Under the pieces are notes generated by a model. It saw only the letters and a program-made list of their open reading frames with translations. It was not told the origin of the DNA and made no database searches. A stretch of 64,000 nucleotides of DNA from Halopseudomonas formosensis (lineage in GTDB: Bacteria; Pseudomonadota; Gammaproteobacteria; Pseudomonadales; Pseudomonadaceae). The position numbers were made by a program, and so were the translations under genes. The stretch is taken from the NCBI RefSeq assembly GCF_900115905.1, contig NZ_FOYD01000002.1:186001-250000 (forward strand). The letters are read 5' to 3'. Shown piece by piece: positions 1 through 8,384 of this stretch (its first letter is position 1; the number at the start of each line of letters is the position of its first letter).

Positions 1-795
1 GCCGAGAGTGTAAAACCCCGCTGCAGCCGGACCGAAAAAGCTGGCCAGCATGAGAATAGGCAGACTCTGAGAAAGAGCATTCAGAGCAACCTGGGGGGCT
101 CTGTATAGTGGGAAGTCTTTGTGGCGGTTTGCCAGCTCCCGAAGCGTGCCGGCGCTCTCGTCATTATCTGGCAGTGCCGCCTCTTTGCTACGGGTGCCAG
201 CCCATAGGAGAAGCGCGTGGAGAGCCTGACCGCCCACCGCAATCACTATCAGTACTGCGCCTACCGGGTGAAACCAACCCGCTCCGGCTTTTGCGGAGTT
301 CATTATGAAAGCTTGCAGAACGGCTACTTTGGCAGTGATCCTGAACTGTTTTTTTCTGATGAGCCATTGAGTAAATATCTGCTGAAAAGCCGCGAACAGC
401 ATGGCGAGCGGGATAAGTAGAAGAAACCCAGCAACGGCTCCCAAGCTTAATGCGTCAGCAATCCAGTCCCCTGCTGTCAACAGTACAGCTGCAGCAATAG
501 ACGTAACAATCAGCGCTACTAATGCACTGAGTTTTGCGAGTTTTTTTGCGTCTGTGTCTGATTTCGGCAGCACGATTGCAATCGGGTAGGTAAGTGCGGC
601 AATGGGCGTTAGTACCCCCAGTATTGCCATGAAGGTACCCAGCAGGCCGAAGGCTTCCGGGCCATAGAGTCGCGTGATGACCGGTGCAAAGGCCATGGTA
701 ATGGCTTGGGCACCGGCAGTGCCGGTGGCAACTATGGCTACGTTGCGGACGAATTTGCTTTGACCAAGCTGTTTGATACGGGTTAGCAAGTGCAT
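1..795 (-). CDS. Wzx-type polysaccharide flippase, N-terminal 265 residues (cut by window edge)
   Basis: The reading frame starts at the ATG on 793-795, preceded by a weak GGAAG, and stays open to base 1, so the C-terminal part lies outside the window. The product starts MHLLTRIKQLGQSKF and is almost wholly hydrophobic. It has an N-terminal helix with the TGTAGAQAI stretch, then LYGPEAFGLLG, and near the edge LASFFGPAAAGFYTLG; these patterns are typical of the MATE-like oligosaccharide flippase family. Such proteins move undecaprenyl-linked O-units or capsule units across the inner membrane. It lies downstream of wzz in the same direction, with 105 bases after the glmS-like fragment. G+C looks lower by eye than in the core genes, as is usual for O-antigen loci. 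The family call is firm; the substrate is unknown. Confidence 0.85.
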   Translation of the reverse strand, partial: MHLLTRIKQLGQSKFVRNVAIVATGTAGAQAITMAFAPVITRLYGPEAFGLLGTFMAILGVLTPIAALTYPIAIVLPKSDTDAKKLAKLSALVALIVTSIAAAVLLTAGDWIADALSLGAVAGFLLLIPLAMLFAAFQQIFTQWLIRKKQFRITAKVAVLQAFIMNSAKAGAGWFHPVGAVLIVIAVGGQALHALLLWAGTRSKEAALPDNDESAGTLRELANRHKDFPLYRAPQVALNALSQSLPILMLASFFGPAAAGFYTLG

Positions 796-900
796 GCTTC
801 CAAAGCTAGGGCGGATCAGTTAAAGGGAGTTGGTTGCTAATAAGTGCCTTCATCGAGCTGGTGCTCGACGTTCTCAGGAAACGCTCCCAGGCAAGATGCA

Positions 901-2046
901 TTATTCTACGGTGACGGATTTGGCCAGGTTCCTAGGCTTATCCACATCAGTGCCTTTTACCAGCGCCACATGATAACTCAGCAATTGCAACGGAACCGTG
1001 TAAACGATGGGCGATACAGCTTCATATACCCAGGGCAACTTGAGATAGGTGATGCCCTCACCTTCATCCATATCTACTCGTTCACAGGCGAAGGTAATCA
1101 GTTGGCCACCACGGGCGCCGACTTCCTGCAGGTTGGATTTGAGTTTTTCCAGCAGGCTGTCGCTGGGTGCTACGCTTACCACCGGCATGTTTTCATCTAC
1201 CAGCGCCAGCGGGCCGTGTTTCAGCTCGCCGGCGGCGTATGCTTCGGCGTGGATGTAGGAGATTTCTTTAAGCTTGAGTACCCCTTCCATCGCAATGGGG
1301 TAATGGGGGCCACGACCCAGAAACAGCGCATGGTGCTTGTTGGCAAAGGTGGTGGCCAGCTCTTCGATGTGCTGATCCAGGTGCAGTACTTTCTCGACCA
1401 GACGGGGCAGCCCCTTCAAAGCACGGACGTTAGCACTGATCATTTCCGGGGCGCGATCCTTTACCTGTGCCAGAGCGGTGGTCAACCATAACAACGCGAC
1501 CAGTTGGGTAGTGAACGCTTTGGTAGATGCAACCCCTATTTCCGGACCAGCTTTGGTCAACAGCCGCCAGTCGGCTTCACGGACCAGGGAGCTGCCGGCG
1601 ACGTTGCAGATGGCAAGGCTGGCCAGGTAGCCCTGCTGTTTGGCGTAGCGCAGGGCTGCAAGGGTATCTGCAGTCTCGCCGGACTGGGAGATAGCAATGA
1701 GAAGGGTATTGGCTGGTACCGCCACCTGGCGGTAGCGATACTCACTGGCAACTTCTACCTGACACGGCAGCCCTGCCTGATCCTCTATCCAGTACCGAGC
1801 CACAAGACCGGCGTGACAGCTGGTGCCACAGGCGACGATGTGGATGTTCTGGAGGTCTTTAAGACGAGTTTCCGCCTCCAGGCCGAGGATCGCGGTCAGC
1901 ACGTGATCCTCGCCCTGGGTGCCTTCCAGCGTGTTGGCAATGGCTGCCGGCTGCTCGTGGATTTCCTTGAGCATGAAGTGGCGGTACTCGCCCTTCTCCT
2001 GACTGTGAGCGGCGTGCTCGTAGCGCAGTACCGGGTAGTCCACCAT
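901..2046 (-). CDS. Truncated second GlmS: isomerase (double SIS) half only, probable pseudogene
   Basis: This 381-codon frame aligns end to end with the C-terminal part (about residue 229 onward) of the full GlmS at 58017-59843. It keeps [14 protein letters not shown], the [10 protein letters not shown] sugar-phosphate loop, STKAFTTQL, the [18 protein letters not shown] region and the terminal KSVTVE. The whole glutamine-amidohydrolase domain, including the N-terminal catalytic cysteine, is missing. An in-frame TAG lies five codons before the ATG and no ribosome-binding site precedes it, so translation would be poor. The two copies differ at many positions, so this is a diverged paralogue rather than a fresh duplicate. 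If made, it could only isomerise or use free ammonia. I judge it the remnant of a polysaccharide-cluster glmS left by a deletion. Confidence 0.8.
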   Translation of the reverse strand: MVDYPVLRYEHAAHSQEKGEYRHFMLKEIHEQPAAIANTLEGTQGEDHVLTAILGLEAETRLKDLQNIHIVACGTSCHAGLVARYWIEDQAGLPCQVEVASEYRYRQVAVPANTLLIAISQSGETADTLAALRYAKQQGYLASLAICNVAGSSLVREADWRLLTKAGPEIGVASTKAFTTQLVALLWLTTALAQVKDRAPEMISANVRALKGLPRLVEKVLHLDQHIEELATTFANKHHALFLGRGPHYPIAMEGVLKLKEISYIHAEAYAAGELKHGPLALVDENMPVVSVAPSDSLLEKLKSNLQEVGARGGQLITFACERVDMDEGEGITYLKLPWVYEAVSPIVYTVPLQLLSYHVALVKGTDVDKPRNLAKSVTVE

Positions 2047-2086
2047 AGCCGCCGGTGCCGGCTACGGTGATGTTGAGATTTCTCAT
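2047..2086 (-). pseudogene. 5' stub of a nucleotide-sugar dehydrogenase (ugd/wbpA-like)
   Basis: The ATG at 2084-2086 overlaps the wzz stop codon (ATGA), the spacing expected of the next operon gene. It encodes [16 protein letters not shown]. The first part matches the Rossmann start of UDP-sugar 6-dehydrogenases, whose usual form is ITVAGTGYVGLS. After about 13-16 codons the homology ends, the frame runs out of phase through the glmS-like sequence and stops at 1859. The dehydrogenase call rests on a very short motif plus position after wzz, so it is an inference. The junction with glmS sequence lies around 2035-2050. Confidence 0.5.
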
Positions 2087-3156
2087 TGATTATGTTTTCT
2101 GTTTCGCACTGCAATTCGAATAAGAGCCAGCATGCCACCCAGCATGCCCCCAACAACCAACCCCAGCACAACAATCAACGCTTTCTTCGGTTTGATTGGG
2201 GTGTCCGGTACTTCTGCAGGGCTATCCAGCCTGTAAAGCTGTACGTTCTCCGGGCGGCTGTTTACCGTCGTCAGAAGCCCCCGGTCAATCTGCAAGTCAC
2301 GTAGTGCACCAATGAACGGATCGTCGTTTTCACGCTCGCTGAGCAATTTGAGCTCAGAACGAATCGCCTTGGCGCCACGCATATACATCAGGCTGCCATC
2401 AATCATCTGGAGCAGTTCACTCTCGCCTGAGGTTCGCCCAGCCACGACCTGTGGACTCTCATATCCCACAGCTTCGGCGACGACCAGCGCTTCCTGAAGA
2501 CGTGCTATGCGGTCCTCCCGCCGAATCCTGGCCGCTTCGCGCAGGTCGGCAATATTTCGGTCAATAGCAGCAATGCGGTTGGCGACTTCTTTCTCGGTAT
2601 TCGCGGCGATATCTGACATAGTGCGCTCTGTCACCAGCTCCAGATATCGGGTCGCCCAGTCGGCCGCCAACTCTGGCTCCCCCGGCAAAGTGATAGAGAC
2701 GGTATAAATACTGGGATTATTGCGCTGGTCTGGCTGGCTGACCTGCATCAGGTTATCCAGTGATTTCAACATGGCGTCCCTTGGAGCCAGGGTGCCTTGC
2801 TCCTCACGATAGGGGCGGTAGTAATCTCGGAAGAACCACAGATAGCTGCTACGGGATGTCAGGTTTCGCTTGAAAAGCGCATACACCTCGTCAACGGTGA
2901 GAGCAGGTAGCTTCGCCTGGATACGGCTTTCATTCAAAGGAGCAATATCTGCACTCAGTGGGGGGCTGACGGTCGCTGTGGCCTGATAGACCGGTGTGCT
3001 TAACAGCGCGTAGGCAACGGCAAGCAGGATGCAGAAAGCGGTAACCCCAGCGATCAGCCATTTCTGCTCCCAGAGTTTGCCAGCCAGTTCAATCAGATCG
3101 ATTTCATCGCTGGCTGGGTATTGTTGAGGATTCTGTTCGAGAGTCACTGCACTCAT
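2083..3156 (-). CDS. wzz: Wzz-type O-antigen chain-length determinant
   Basis: The 357-residue protein has the polysaccharide co-polymerase layout. A cytoplasmic start with DEIDLIELAGKLWEQKW is followed by a first membrane helix at about residues 33-52, then a large periplasmic region. That region contains STPVYQATATVSPP, a coiled-coil-prone stretch around residues 180-270, and the proline-rich DSPAEVPDTPIKPKK. The second membrane helix lies at about 326-348, with a short basic tail. It sets the modal chain length made by the Wzy pathway. Its start has AAAGGA seven bases upstream. It is the first gene after the ops element and overlaps the next start by four bases, so the operon is translationally coupled. 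Confidence 0.92.
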   Translation of the reverse strand: MSAVTLEQNPQQYPASDEIDLIELAGKLWEQKWLIAGVTAFCILLAVAYALLSTPVYQATATVSPPLSADIAPLNESRIQAKLPALTVDEVYALFKRNLTSRSSYLWFFRDYYRPYREEQGTLAPRDAMLKSLDNLMQVSQPDQRNNPSIYTVSITLPGEPELAADWATRYLELVTERTMSDIAANTEKEVANRIAAIDRNIADLREAARIRREDRIARLQEALVVAEAVGYESPQVVAGRTSGESELLQMIDGSLMYMRGAKAIRSELKLLSERENDDPFIGALRDLQIDRGLLTTVNSRPENVQLYRLDSPAEVPDTPIKPKKALIVVLGLVVGGMLGGMLALIRIAVRNRKHNQ

Positions 3157-3193
3157 ATTCCTTTGTTGTATTCACTCATGTGACTAGATTGAG

Positions 3194-3205
3194 CACGCTA
3201 CCGCC
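3194..3205 (-). promoter_or_regulatory. ops / JUMPstart element for RfaH recruitment
   Basis: Read on the minus strand this is GGCGGTAGCGTG, the exact core of the ops sequence within JUMPstart, in the wider context CCTGGGGCGGTAGCGTGCTC. It lies 38 bases before the wzz ATG, in the leader. ops pauses RNA polymerase and loads RfaH, which then suppresses Rho termination along long polysaccharide operons. An rfaH gene lies only 0.8 kb upstream on the same strand, which strengthens the call. Confidence 0.88.
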
Positions 3206-3399
3206 CCAGGATCTGAAGTCATTTTCCTGAGGACTCGTCGGCAATTGCGTACGGCACCTGCTCTGCAGGCATGGATGACTGGCCATTATTGCACGCCATG
3301 TCGGTTCTATCCCTGTCGTGCCGGGAGCATACATCGCTTTGACACAATCCGGTGCCAAAAATGGTCGGAATGTTACACATCCGTACCGGCTGCTACAAC

Positions 3400-3840
3400 C
3401 TCCATTCCTCTGCTGAGCGGCAACACCTTACCCAGCGCTCGTGCTCAGCCATCAGGCCCGCTTTCAGATGGTGATGGGCCGTTTGTCGGAGCAGTGCAGC
3501 GACACCGGAATAGCCAACCAGCTCAAAGTCGCGATTACCCTAGCGTAGCTTGATCTGATCCAGCGCCTGCCCAAGGCTGCTGACCACATCTTCGGAGAGT
3601 CGATGACTGGTCCACAGGCGCGGATGGCACCCCGCTGTCTTTATATGCTGACAGGGTCGTGCGAGGTAGATGCCTGGCGTGGGGTCTTCGAAGGCCAGGC
3701 GTGCTATCAGTGGTTTTTTCGGGGAGGGGTCCAGACTCGGACGTGAACGGGTCGCCCAGGCATGACCGTCCGGATTTCCCGAGATAGTCATAACCCAGTC
3801 CAAAGGAGAGCTGGCCGACCTGGCAGGTACCACTGAGCAA
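3400..3840 (-). pseudogene. Decayed alpha/beta-hydrolase (lipoprotein-family) gene
   Basis: On the minus strand the frame 3540-3833 reads DGHAWATRSRPSLDPSP, then ARLAFEDPTPGIYLARPCQHI, then WTSHRLSEDVVSSLGQALDQIK. These blocks belong to small alpha/beta-hydrolases that normally continue into ELVGYSGGG. Here a TAG falls just after QIKLR, and the same frame then reads FELVGYSGVAALL, so the nucleophile elbow is shortened. The N-terminal part appears to be in another frame. The sequence beyond about 3450 is not recognisable. A stop codon, a damaged GxSxG elbow and a missing C-terminus make this a dead gene. It fills much of the otherwise gene-free 0.86 kb between rfaH and wzz; I see no gene in 3841-4014. 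Confidence 0.65.
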
Positions 3841-4014
3841 TCAAGGCGAACCTCGTCCGAAAGAGGGATGCTGTCAGTTCGCGGGAAGTAGGGAATCAGA
3901 CGACTTCAGGGGGCCCCGGGCAAGCTCAGAGGGGTAGTACCATCTTCGCTTTCCAGCGCGGCCCTTCTTCAAGGTAAATGAATTGGTTTGTGATCTGCAG
4001 CAGGCCGCAGCGAT

Positions 4015-4530
4015 TCAGTTAGATGCTTTGAGTGCCTTGAGAGGAACCTTAAGCTCCTGTTGCCGGTGCAGAAGACTCAGCAGGACTATCGCCCGTTCTT
4101 CACCGTCTGCCTTGCAGAAAACGGCGTCCAGCCCCCGGAATGGCTCTTCGGTAAAGGTCACCGGCTGCCCTTCACGAAACAGCGGCCTGCCTTCTGCAAT
4201 CGCCAGTCTGGCGCGAAGCTCATTGATGATTTCATCAGGCACGGGCAGAGGCTGGCCTGCAAAGGTCACCATACGCAGCACACCCCGCGTGGAGCGGATG
4301 CTGTGCCAGTTGTCGTTGATTCTGCATAGGTTGATGAACAGATACCCGGGAAACAGCGGCTGCTGTATGACAGTCCGCTTGCCGTAGCGCATCTTTTCAA
4401 CCAGATGCCGGGGGCAGTAGCAGGAGAAATGCTGGTTTCGGAGGTTCTCTTCAGCCCGATCTTCCTGACGTGACTTGCATTGAACCAGGTACCAGCGCGC
4501 TAACGCAGGGGCCTTTGTCAGAGTCTTCAC
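4015..4530 (-). CDS. rfaH: RfaH transcription antiterminator
   Basis: This is a NusG paralogue of about 171 residues with the NGN domain first: RWYLVQCKSRQEDRAEENL, CYCPRHLVEKMRYGKRTV and QQPLFPGYLFINL. A KOW-type C-terminal domain follows, with FREGQPVTFTEEPFRGLDAVF. RfaH binds elongating polymerase at ops sites and couples it to ribosomes. Two in-frame GTG codons can start it, at 4536 and 4530. I chose 4530 because AAGGGG sits five bases before it, whereas the first GTG overlaps that site. It is the likely activator of the ops-bearing operon that follows on the same strand. Family certainty is high. Confidence 0.88.
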   Translation of the reverse strand: MKTLTKAPALARWYLVQCKSRQEDRAEENLRNQHFSCYCPRHLVEKMRYGKRTVIQQPLFPGYLFINLCRINDNWHSIRSTRGVLRMVTFAGQPLPVPDEIINELRARLAIAEGRPLFREGQPVTFTEEPFRGLDAVFCKADGEERAIVLLSLLHRQQELKVPLKALKASN

Positions 4531-4565
4531 CTTCACCCCTTATCATCGCTCAACGGAGCGCTGCA

Positions 4566-4595
4566 ATATTACTTGACCATCATCCGGATCTACAA
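4566..4595 (-). promoter_or_regulatory. Candidate sigma-70 promoter of rfaH
   Basis: On the minus strand TTGTAG (4590-4595) and TAATAT (4566-4571) are separated by 18 bases. Transcription would start near 4559, giving a leader of about 30 bases before the GTG at 4530. This is a motif match only. Confidence 0.45.
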
Positions 4596-4684
4596 GCGCG
4601 AAAGGGCTTCGGCCCACGGGGCGAGTGCGAACCATACATTCAGTCACCCTGAGTGACAATTTACATTGGGTACAAAAAAAAGCC

Positions 4685-6085
4685 TCATGGAATAAGCACA
4701 TCTATGTGGCGCCCCTTTTGTCGCGCTTTTTCACGCAACACGCTGGCCAGTCGTTGCTTGGCATTGGGTTCACCGTGCACCAGACGGACCTGCTGCGGCC
4801 AGTGCCTCATGCCGGTGACGAACTTGACCAGCCCTGCCTGGTCAGCATGCGCCGAGTAGCCGCCCAGGGTGGTGATACCGGCGCGAATATCAAACCGCTC
4901 GCCCTCCAGCTCCACATACCCGCCCTGCGGCCCGTATTTCTGGATGGCCCGGCCTGGCGTTCCCTGGGCCTGGAAGCCGGTAAAGATCACGTTATGCCGA
5001 GGATCACCCAGCATGGCCTTGAGATAGTTGACCACCCGCCCTGCACTGCACATGCCGTTGCCGGTGATGACTATGGCCGGTTGCCGGGTCTGGGCCAATC
5101 GGTTGACCATGGCCAGGTGCTGGCCGTGGGTATTGACCGTAAGCAACTGCTCGAACCCCAGAGGTTTGTGCCCTGCCGCCACCCGCCGCAGCGCTTCCTT
5201 ATCCCAGTACGGCTTCAGTTGTCGGTACAACTGAGTAAAGCGTGTGGCCAGCGGGGCATCCAGGATGACCGGCATCTGCAGCCAATCACCTTTCTGGCCA
5301 CTGATGATCGCTTCCAGTTCGTAGAGCAGCTCCTGGGTGCGACCGATGCTGAACGCCGGAATAAGCACAGTGCCACCGTCCGACAGGGCCTGCTCCAGCG
5401 CGCACTGAAAACGTTGCCGCCGGGTGCGCCTGTCCTCATGCAGCCGGTCGCCATAGGTACTCTCGAGGACGACGACGTCGGCGTTGTACGGGATATCCGG
5501 TGCGGGCAGGATAGGCGCGTGTGGCGCTCCCAGATCGCCCGAGAATATGATTCTTCGCCGGCGCTTCTCTCGCGGGTAGTTGACGTCACACTCAACCCAG
5601 GCTGATCCGAGGATATGCCCAGCCCGCTGAAAGCGTATGCGCAGCACCAGATCATCTCGATTGATGACGGTCATCCATTGGCGGTAGGCCGCCGGCTGCA
5701 ACATGGGCTCGACCTGTTTTATGAAGCGCTCGGCCAGTTGGGCATCCCGTCGAATGCCGAGCAGAAAGGCATCTTCCAGCACTGTTGGCAGCAGCATGGC
5801 GGAGGGCTCGGTGCAGTACACCGGCCCCTTGAACCCGGCGGCGATAAGCCAGGGCAGCCGCCCGACATGGTCGATATGCACATGGGTCGCAATCAGCGCC
5901 TGGATGCCCGCAAGGGGAAACTCTATGGCCATATTCCCTGCCTGAGTGCCGCTCCGGGAGATCTCGGCGCCCTGGAAAAGCCCGCAGTCGATCAGGACGC
6001 TGGTATTGGGAGTCAGATGCAGCTGATGGCAGCTGCCCGTTACGCCGTTCACGGCACCGTGGTGTTCTATGCGGGGGTAGGTCAT
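4685..6085 (-). CDS. Beta-CASP metallo-hydrolase (RNA-specificity MBL fold)
   Basis: The 466-residue protein carries the metallo-beta-lactamase signature HVHIDH at 68-73, GHILGSAW, the FSGDLG aspartate motif, a central beta-CASP domain (LIPAFSIGRTQELL) and the C-terminal GYSAHADQ. This is the set found in CPSF73/Ysh1-like Zn-dependent nucleases, which process RNA ends in the cytoplasm. The start has AAGGAG eight bases upstream. The gene stands alone between rfaH and the divergent mscS-like gene, with 209 bases to the latter. Bacterial members of this clade are seldom characterised, so the RNA substrate is unknown. Confidence 0.85.
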   Translation of the reverse strand: MTYPRIEHHGAVNGVTGSCHQLHLTPNTSVLIDCGLFQGAEISRSGTQAGNMAIEFPLAGIQALIATHVHIDHVGRLPWLIAAGFKGPVYCTEPSAMLLPTVLEDAFLLGIRRDAQLAERFIKQVEPMLQPAAYRQWMTVINRDDLVLRIRFQRAGHILGSAWVECDVNYPREKRRRRIIFSGDLGAPHAPILPAPDIPYNADVVVLESTYGDRLHEDRRTRRQRFQCALEQALSDGGTVLIPAFSIGRTQELLYELEAIISGQKGDWLQMPVILDAPLATRFTQLYRQLKPYWDKEALRRVAAGHKPLGFEQLLTVNTHGQHLAMVNRLAQTRQPAIVITGNGMCSAGRVVNYLKAMLGDPRHNVIFTGFQAQGTPGRAIQKYGPQGGYVELEGERFDIRAGITTLGGYSAHADQAGLVKFVTGMRHWPQQVRLVHGEPNAKQRLASVLREKARQKGRHIDVLIP

Positions 6086-6294
6086 GGCGGCTCCTTGCCT
6101 GGCTTTTAGCCGATTGTTCTATGAAACAGTGGGGCTGAGAAGAGAGGAGTTGGCAGTCTGCCCCAACGGTCACAAATAGCCGCACTGACCAGCAGCCGGA
6201 ATGGCAAAAAGCCGGAACTAATCAGCCCACCAAACGACAGAAATAGAGATACCCCGCCACGGACAGGCCGTTTTTCACCTGACTGGAGTCCGTA

Positions 6295-7422
6295 ATGCCG
6301 TACTGGGATCTCTTTACCGACCGCGCACTCTGGATGCAGCTGAGTATTCTGGTGGTCGTCACCCTCGGAACCTATCTGCTGCTGAGCGTTGCCCTCCGGG
6401 TGCTCAGTCGCCAGCTGATGCAGCGCAACGAGAAGTCTCACTCCCGTGTGTTCTATTTCGGTTCCGCACTGCTGCTCAAGACCAGCAAGCTGCTGCTGTT
6501 CGCCTTTGCCCTGATGATCGGCCTCAAGACCGTGGAGCTGTCGCCCCGCTGGGAGGCAGCCCTGGCCCACGGCTGGTTTATAGCGCTGGCCTTCCAGATC
6601 GCGCTCTGGGCCGACCATGCGGTGCAGTTGTGGACCACCAGCCTGCATCGCGATGGCAAGGCACGCAACCCGGTGACCACCACCCTGATCGGAATCATGG
6701 TGCGACTGGTGATCTGGACCGTGATGCTGCTGTCGATCCTGTCCAATCTGGGTGTCGATATCACCGCGATGATTGCCAGTCTCGGGGTGGGCGGCATCGC
6801 CATTGCCCTGGCGGTACAGACCCTGCTGAGCGACATGTTCGCGTCCATGTCGATCGGTATCGACAAACCCTTCGAGATCGGTGATTTCGTGGTGTTCGGC
6901 GAGGTGGCGGGCACCATTGAGCATATCGGTCTCAAGACCACCCGCATCCGCGCCCTGAGTGGCGAGCAGATTGTGGTGGCCAACGCCGATCTGCTGTCGC
7001 AGATAGTGCATAACTACAAGCGCATGAACACCCGGCGGATCGTGTTCACCTTCGGTATCAGCCCGAATACGCCGGTGGAAAAGGTACGTCAGGTCAGCGG
7101 CGAGGTGCGCCGCATCATCGAGGGCATGGACGAGACCAACTTCGACCGGGCCCACTTCTTCGCCTTCAACGAGAGCCAGTTGACCTTCGAGGTTGTCCAC
7201 ATCGTGCAGACGGCGGATTACAACAGGTACATGGACATCCAGCAGGAGATCAATCTGCAGCTGCTGCAGGCACTGCGTGACATCGACGTGAAGCTGGCCT
7301 TCCCGATCCGCAAACTGGAATTCATTGGCGGCGATCTGCCGCAGGTACAGGTGGCCGGCGTGCCGCAGGACAAGGGTTCAGCCAATGACGCGCCCTACCG
7401 CGGACAACCCGATGGCGCTTGA
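6295..7422 (+). CDS. MscS-family small-conductance mechanosensitive channel
   Basis: The 375-residue protein has several N-terminal membrane helices and then the pore-lining TM3 region at about residues 160-182 (VGGIAIALAVQTLLSDMF). The conserved beta domain follows, with KPFEIGDFVVFGEVAGTIEHIGLKTTRIR split over residues 190-220, and a mixed alpha/beta C-terminus. It resembles the larger YbdG/YnaI branch rather than minimal MscS. Such channels open under membrane tension and release solutes during hypo-osmotic shock. TGGAGTC precedes the ATG. A long frame on the opposite strand is a codon-bias shadow. Confidence 0.9.
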   Translation: MPYWDLFTDRALWMQLSILVVVTLGTYLLLSVALRVLSRQLMQRNEKSHSRVFYFGSALLLKTSKLLLFAFALMIGLKTVELSPRWEAALAHGWFIALAFQIALWADHAVQLWTTSLHRDGKARNPVTTTLIGIMVRLVIWTVMLLSILSNLGVDITAMIASLGVGGIAIALAVQTLLSDMFASMSIGIDKPFEIGDFVVFGEVAGTIEHIGLKTTRIRALSGEQIVVANADLLSQIVHNYKRMNTRRIVFTFGISPNTPVEKVRQVSGEVRRIIEGMDETNFDRAHFFAFNESQLTFEVVHIVQTADYNRYMDIQQEINLQLLQALRDIDVKLAFPIRKLEFIGGDLPQVQVAGVPQDKGSANDAPYRGQPDGA

Positions 7423-7492
7423 ATACTCGACGAAGCGACCCATTGTGCGGCAGCATAGGCGTTCGATTGACGGCTCGATTTTGGGAGAACCC

Positions 7493-7942
7493 ATGAGCAA
7501 CAGCTTTTTCCGCCGGCTGCTGCCGGCATCCCTGATGCTGGCCATGATGGCTGGCTGCAGCAGTACCCCCGATGTTTCCCCCAGCCTGCTTACTCAGCAC
7601 GACTGGACACTGGTAGACGCTACCGATGCCGACGGCCACCTGGATGCCTCCCTGCAGGGTGGCGAGAAACCGCCGGTTCTGCTGACATTTCAGGAGCAGC
7701 GCCTGGGTGTGCGCAATGCCTGTAACAACATGGGAGGTGATTACAAGCTCTCCTCCGACAAGCTGGAAGTGGGCAATCTGATGCAGACCATGATGGCTTG
7801 CGAATCCGAACTGATGGCGCGGGAATCGGCCATCAAGACCCGGCTGCAGGAGCCCCTGCAGGTGCAGTACGACGCAGCCACCTCGCGGCTGACGCTGATC
7901 AATGACGCCGGCGTCATGGTGTTTGAGCCGGTGGATAAGTAG
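7493..7942 (+). CDS. META-domain (HslJ-like) lipoprotein
   Basis: The ATG at 7493 has GGGAGAA nine bases upstream; upstream codons in frame lie in the 3' end of the channel gene and are not used. The 149-residue product has a lipoprotein signal ending LAMMAGC, with the lipidated cysteine at about 22. A META domain follows, with W-x-L-V near residue 37, the GVRNACNNMGGDY block and a second conserved cysteine in MMACESELM. META/HslJ proteins are outer-membrane lipoproteins linked to heat shock or novobiocin resistance in other species; the function here is unknown. The gene follows mscS by 70 bases and is followed at once by REP array 1. Confidence 0.82.
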   Translation: MSNSFFRRLLPASLMLAMMAGCSSTPDVSPSLLTQHDWTLVDATDADGHLDASLQGGEKPPVLLTFQEQRLGVRNACNNMGGDYKLSSDKLEVGNLMQTMMACESELMARESAIKTRLQEPLQVQYDAATSRLTLINDAGVMVFEPVDK

Positions 7943-7950
7943 CCGCCTCC

Positions 7951-8355
7951 TGTAGGAGCACCGCCTCGGTGCGAACTGTAGCAGCACCGCCGGATCGCCC
8001 CGGTGCGAACCGATCCAGCACGCATTCGCTACAACCACGGCACGACCTCCCCTGTAGGAGCACCGCCCTCGGTGCGAACCGGTCCGGCACATATTCGCAC
8101 CCGGGGCGGGTGCTCCTACAACCACGGCACGACCTCCCCGGTAGGAGCACCGCCGGATCGCCGGACCGCTCGGTGCGAACCGGTCTGGCGCGCATTCGCA
8201 CCCGGCGCGGGTGCTCCTACAACTACGGCACGACCTCCCCTGTAGGAGCACCGCCTTCGGTGCGAACCGGTATCGCACGCATTCGCATGCGGAGCGGGTG
8301 CTCCTACAACCACGGCACGACCTCCCCCTGTAGGAGCACCGCCCTCGGTGCGAAC
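7951..8355 (+). repeat. REP array 1: about 4.5 tandem REPIN units of ~88-90 bp
   Basis: The unit is TGTAGGAGCACCG...CGGTGCGAA (CCG type), a spacer of about 20 bases, then an inverted TTCGCACCC...GGGTGCTCCTACA (CCC type), followed by the array-specific linker ACCACGGCACGACCTCCC. Four full units and one extra half occur. Two CCG-type palindromes carry an extra GGATCGCC-containing insert in the loop, and one CCC-type partner is mostly deleted near 8025. The array fills the 442-base gap between the convergent META and LysE genes; no gene is present. Confidence 0.9.
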
Positions 8356-8384
8356 TCCGCAGCGCCCGAATCCGCTGCTCAACC

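Noticed and set aside
6106-7200. 364-codon minus-strand frame opposite the MscS gene
   Set aside because: It is rich in His, Gly and Gln with no domain and lies wholly over a well-defined channel gene.
7951-8355. Regular repeats that resemble a CRISPR array
   Set aside because: Repeat units are inverted REP pairs with nearly identical linkers rather than unique spacers, the units are 88-140 bp, and no cas genes are present. The same holds for the other arrays.
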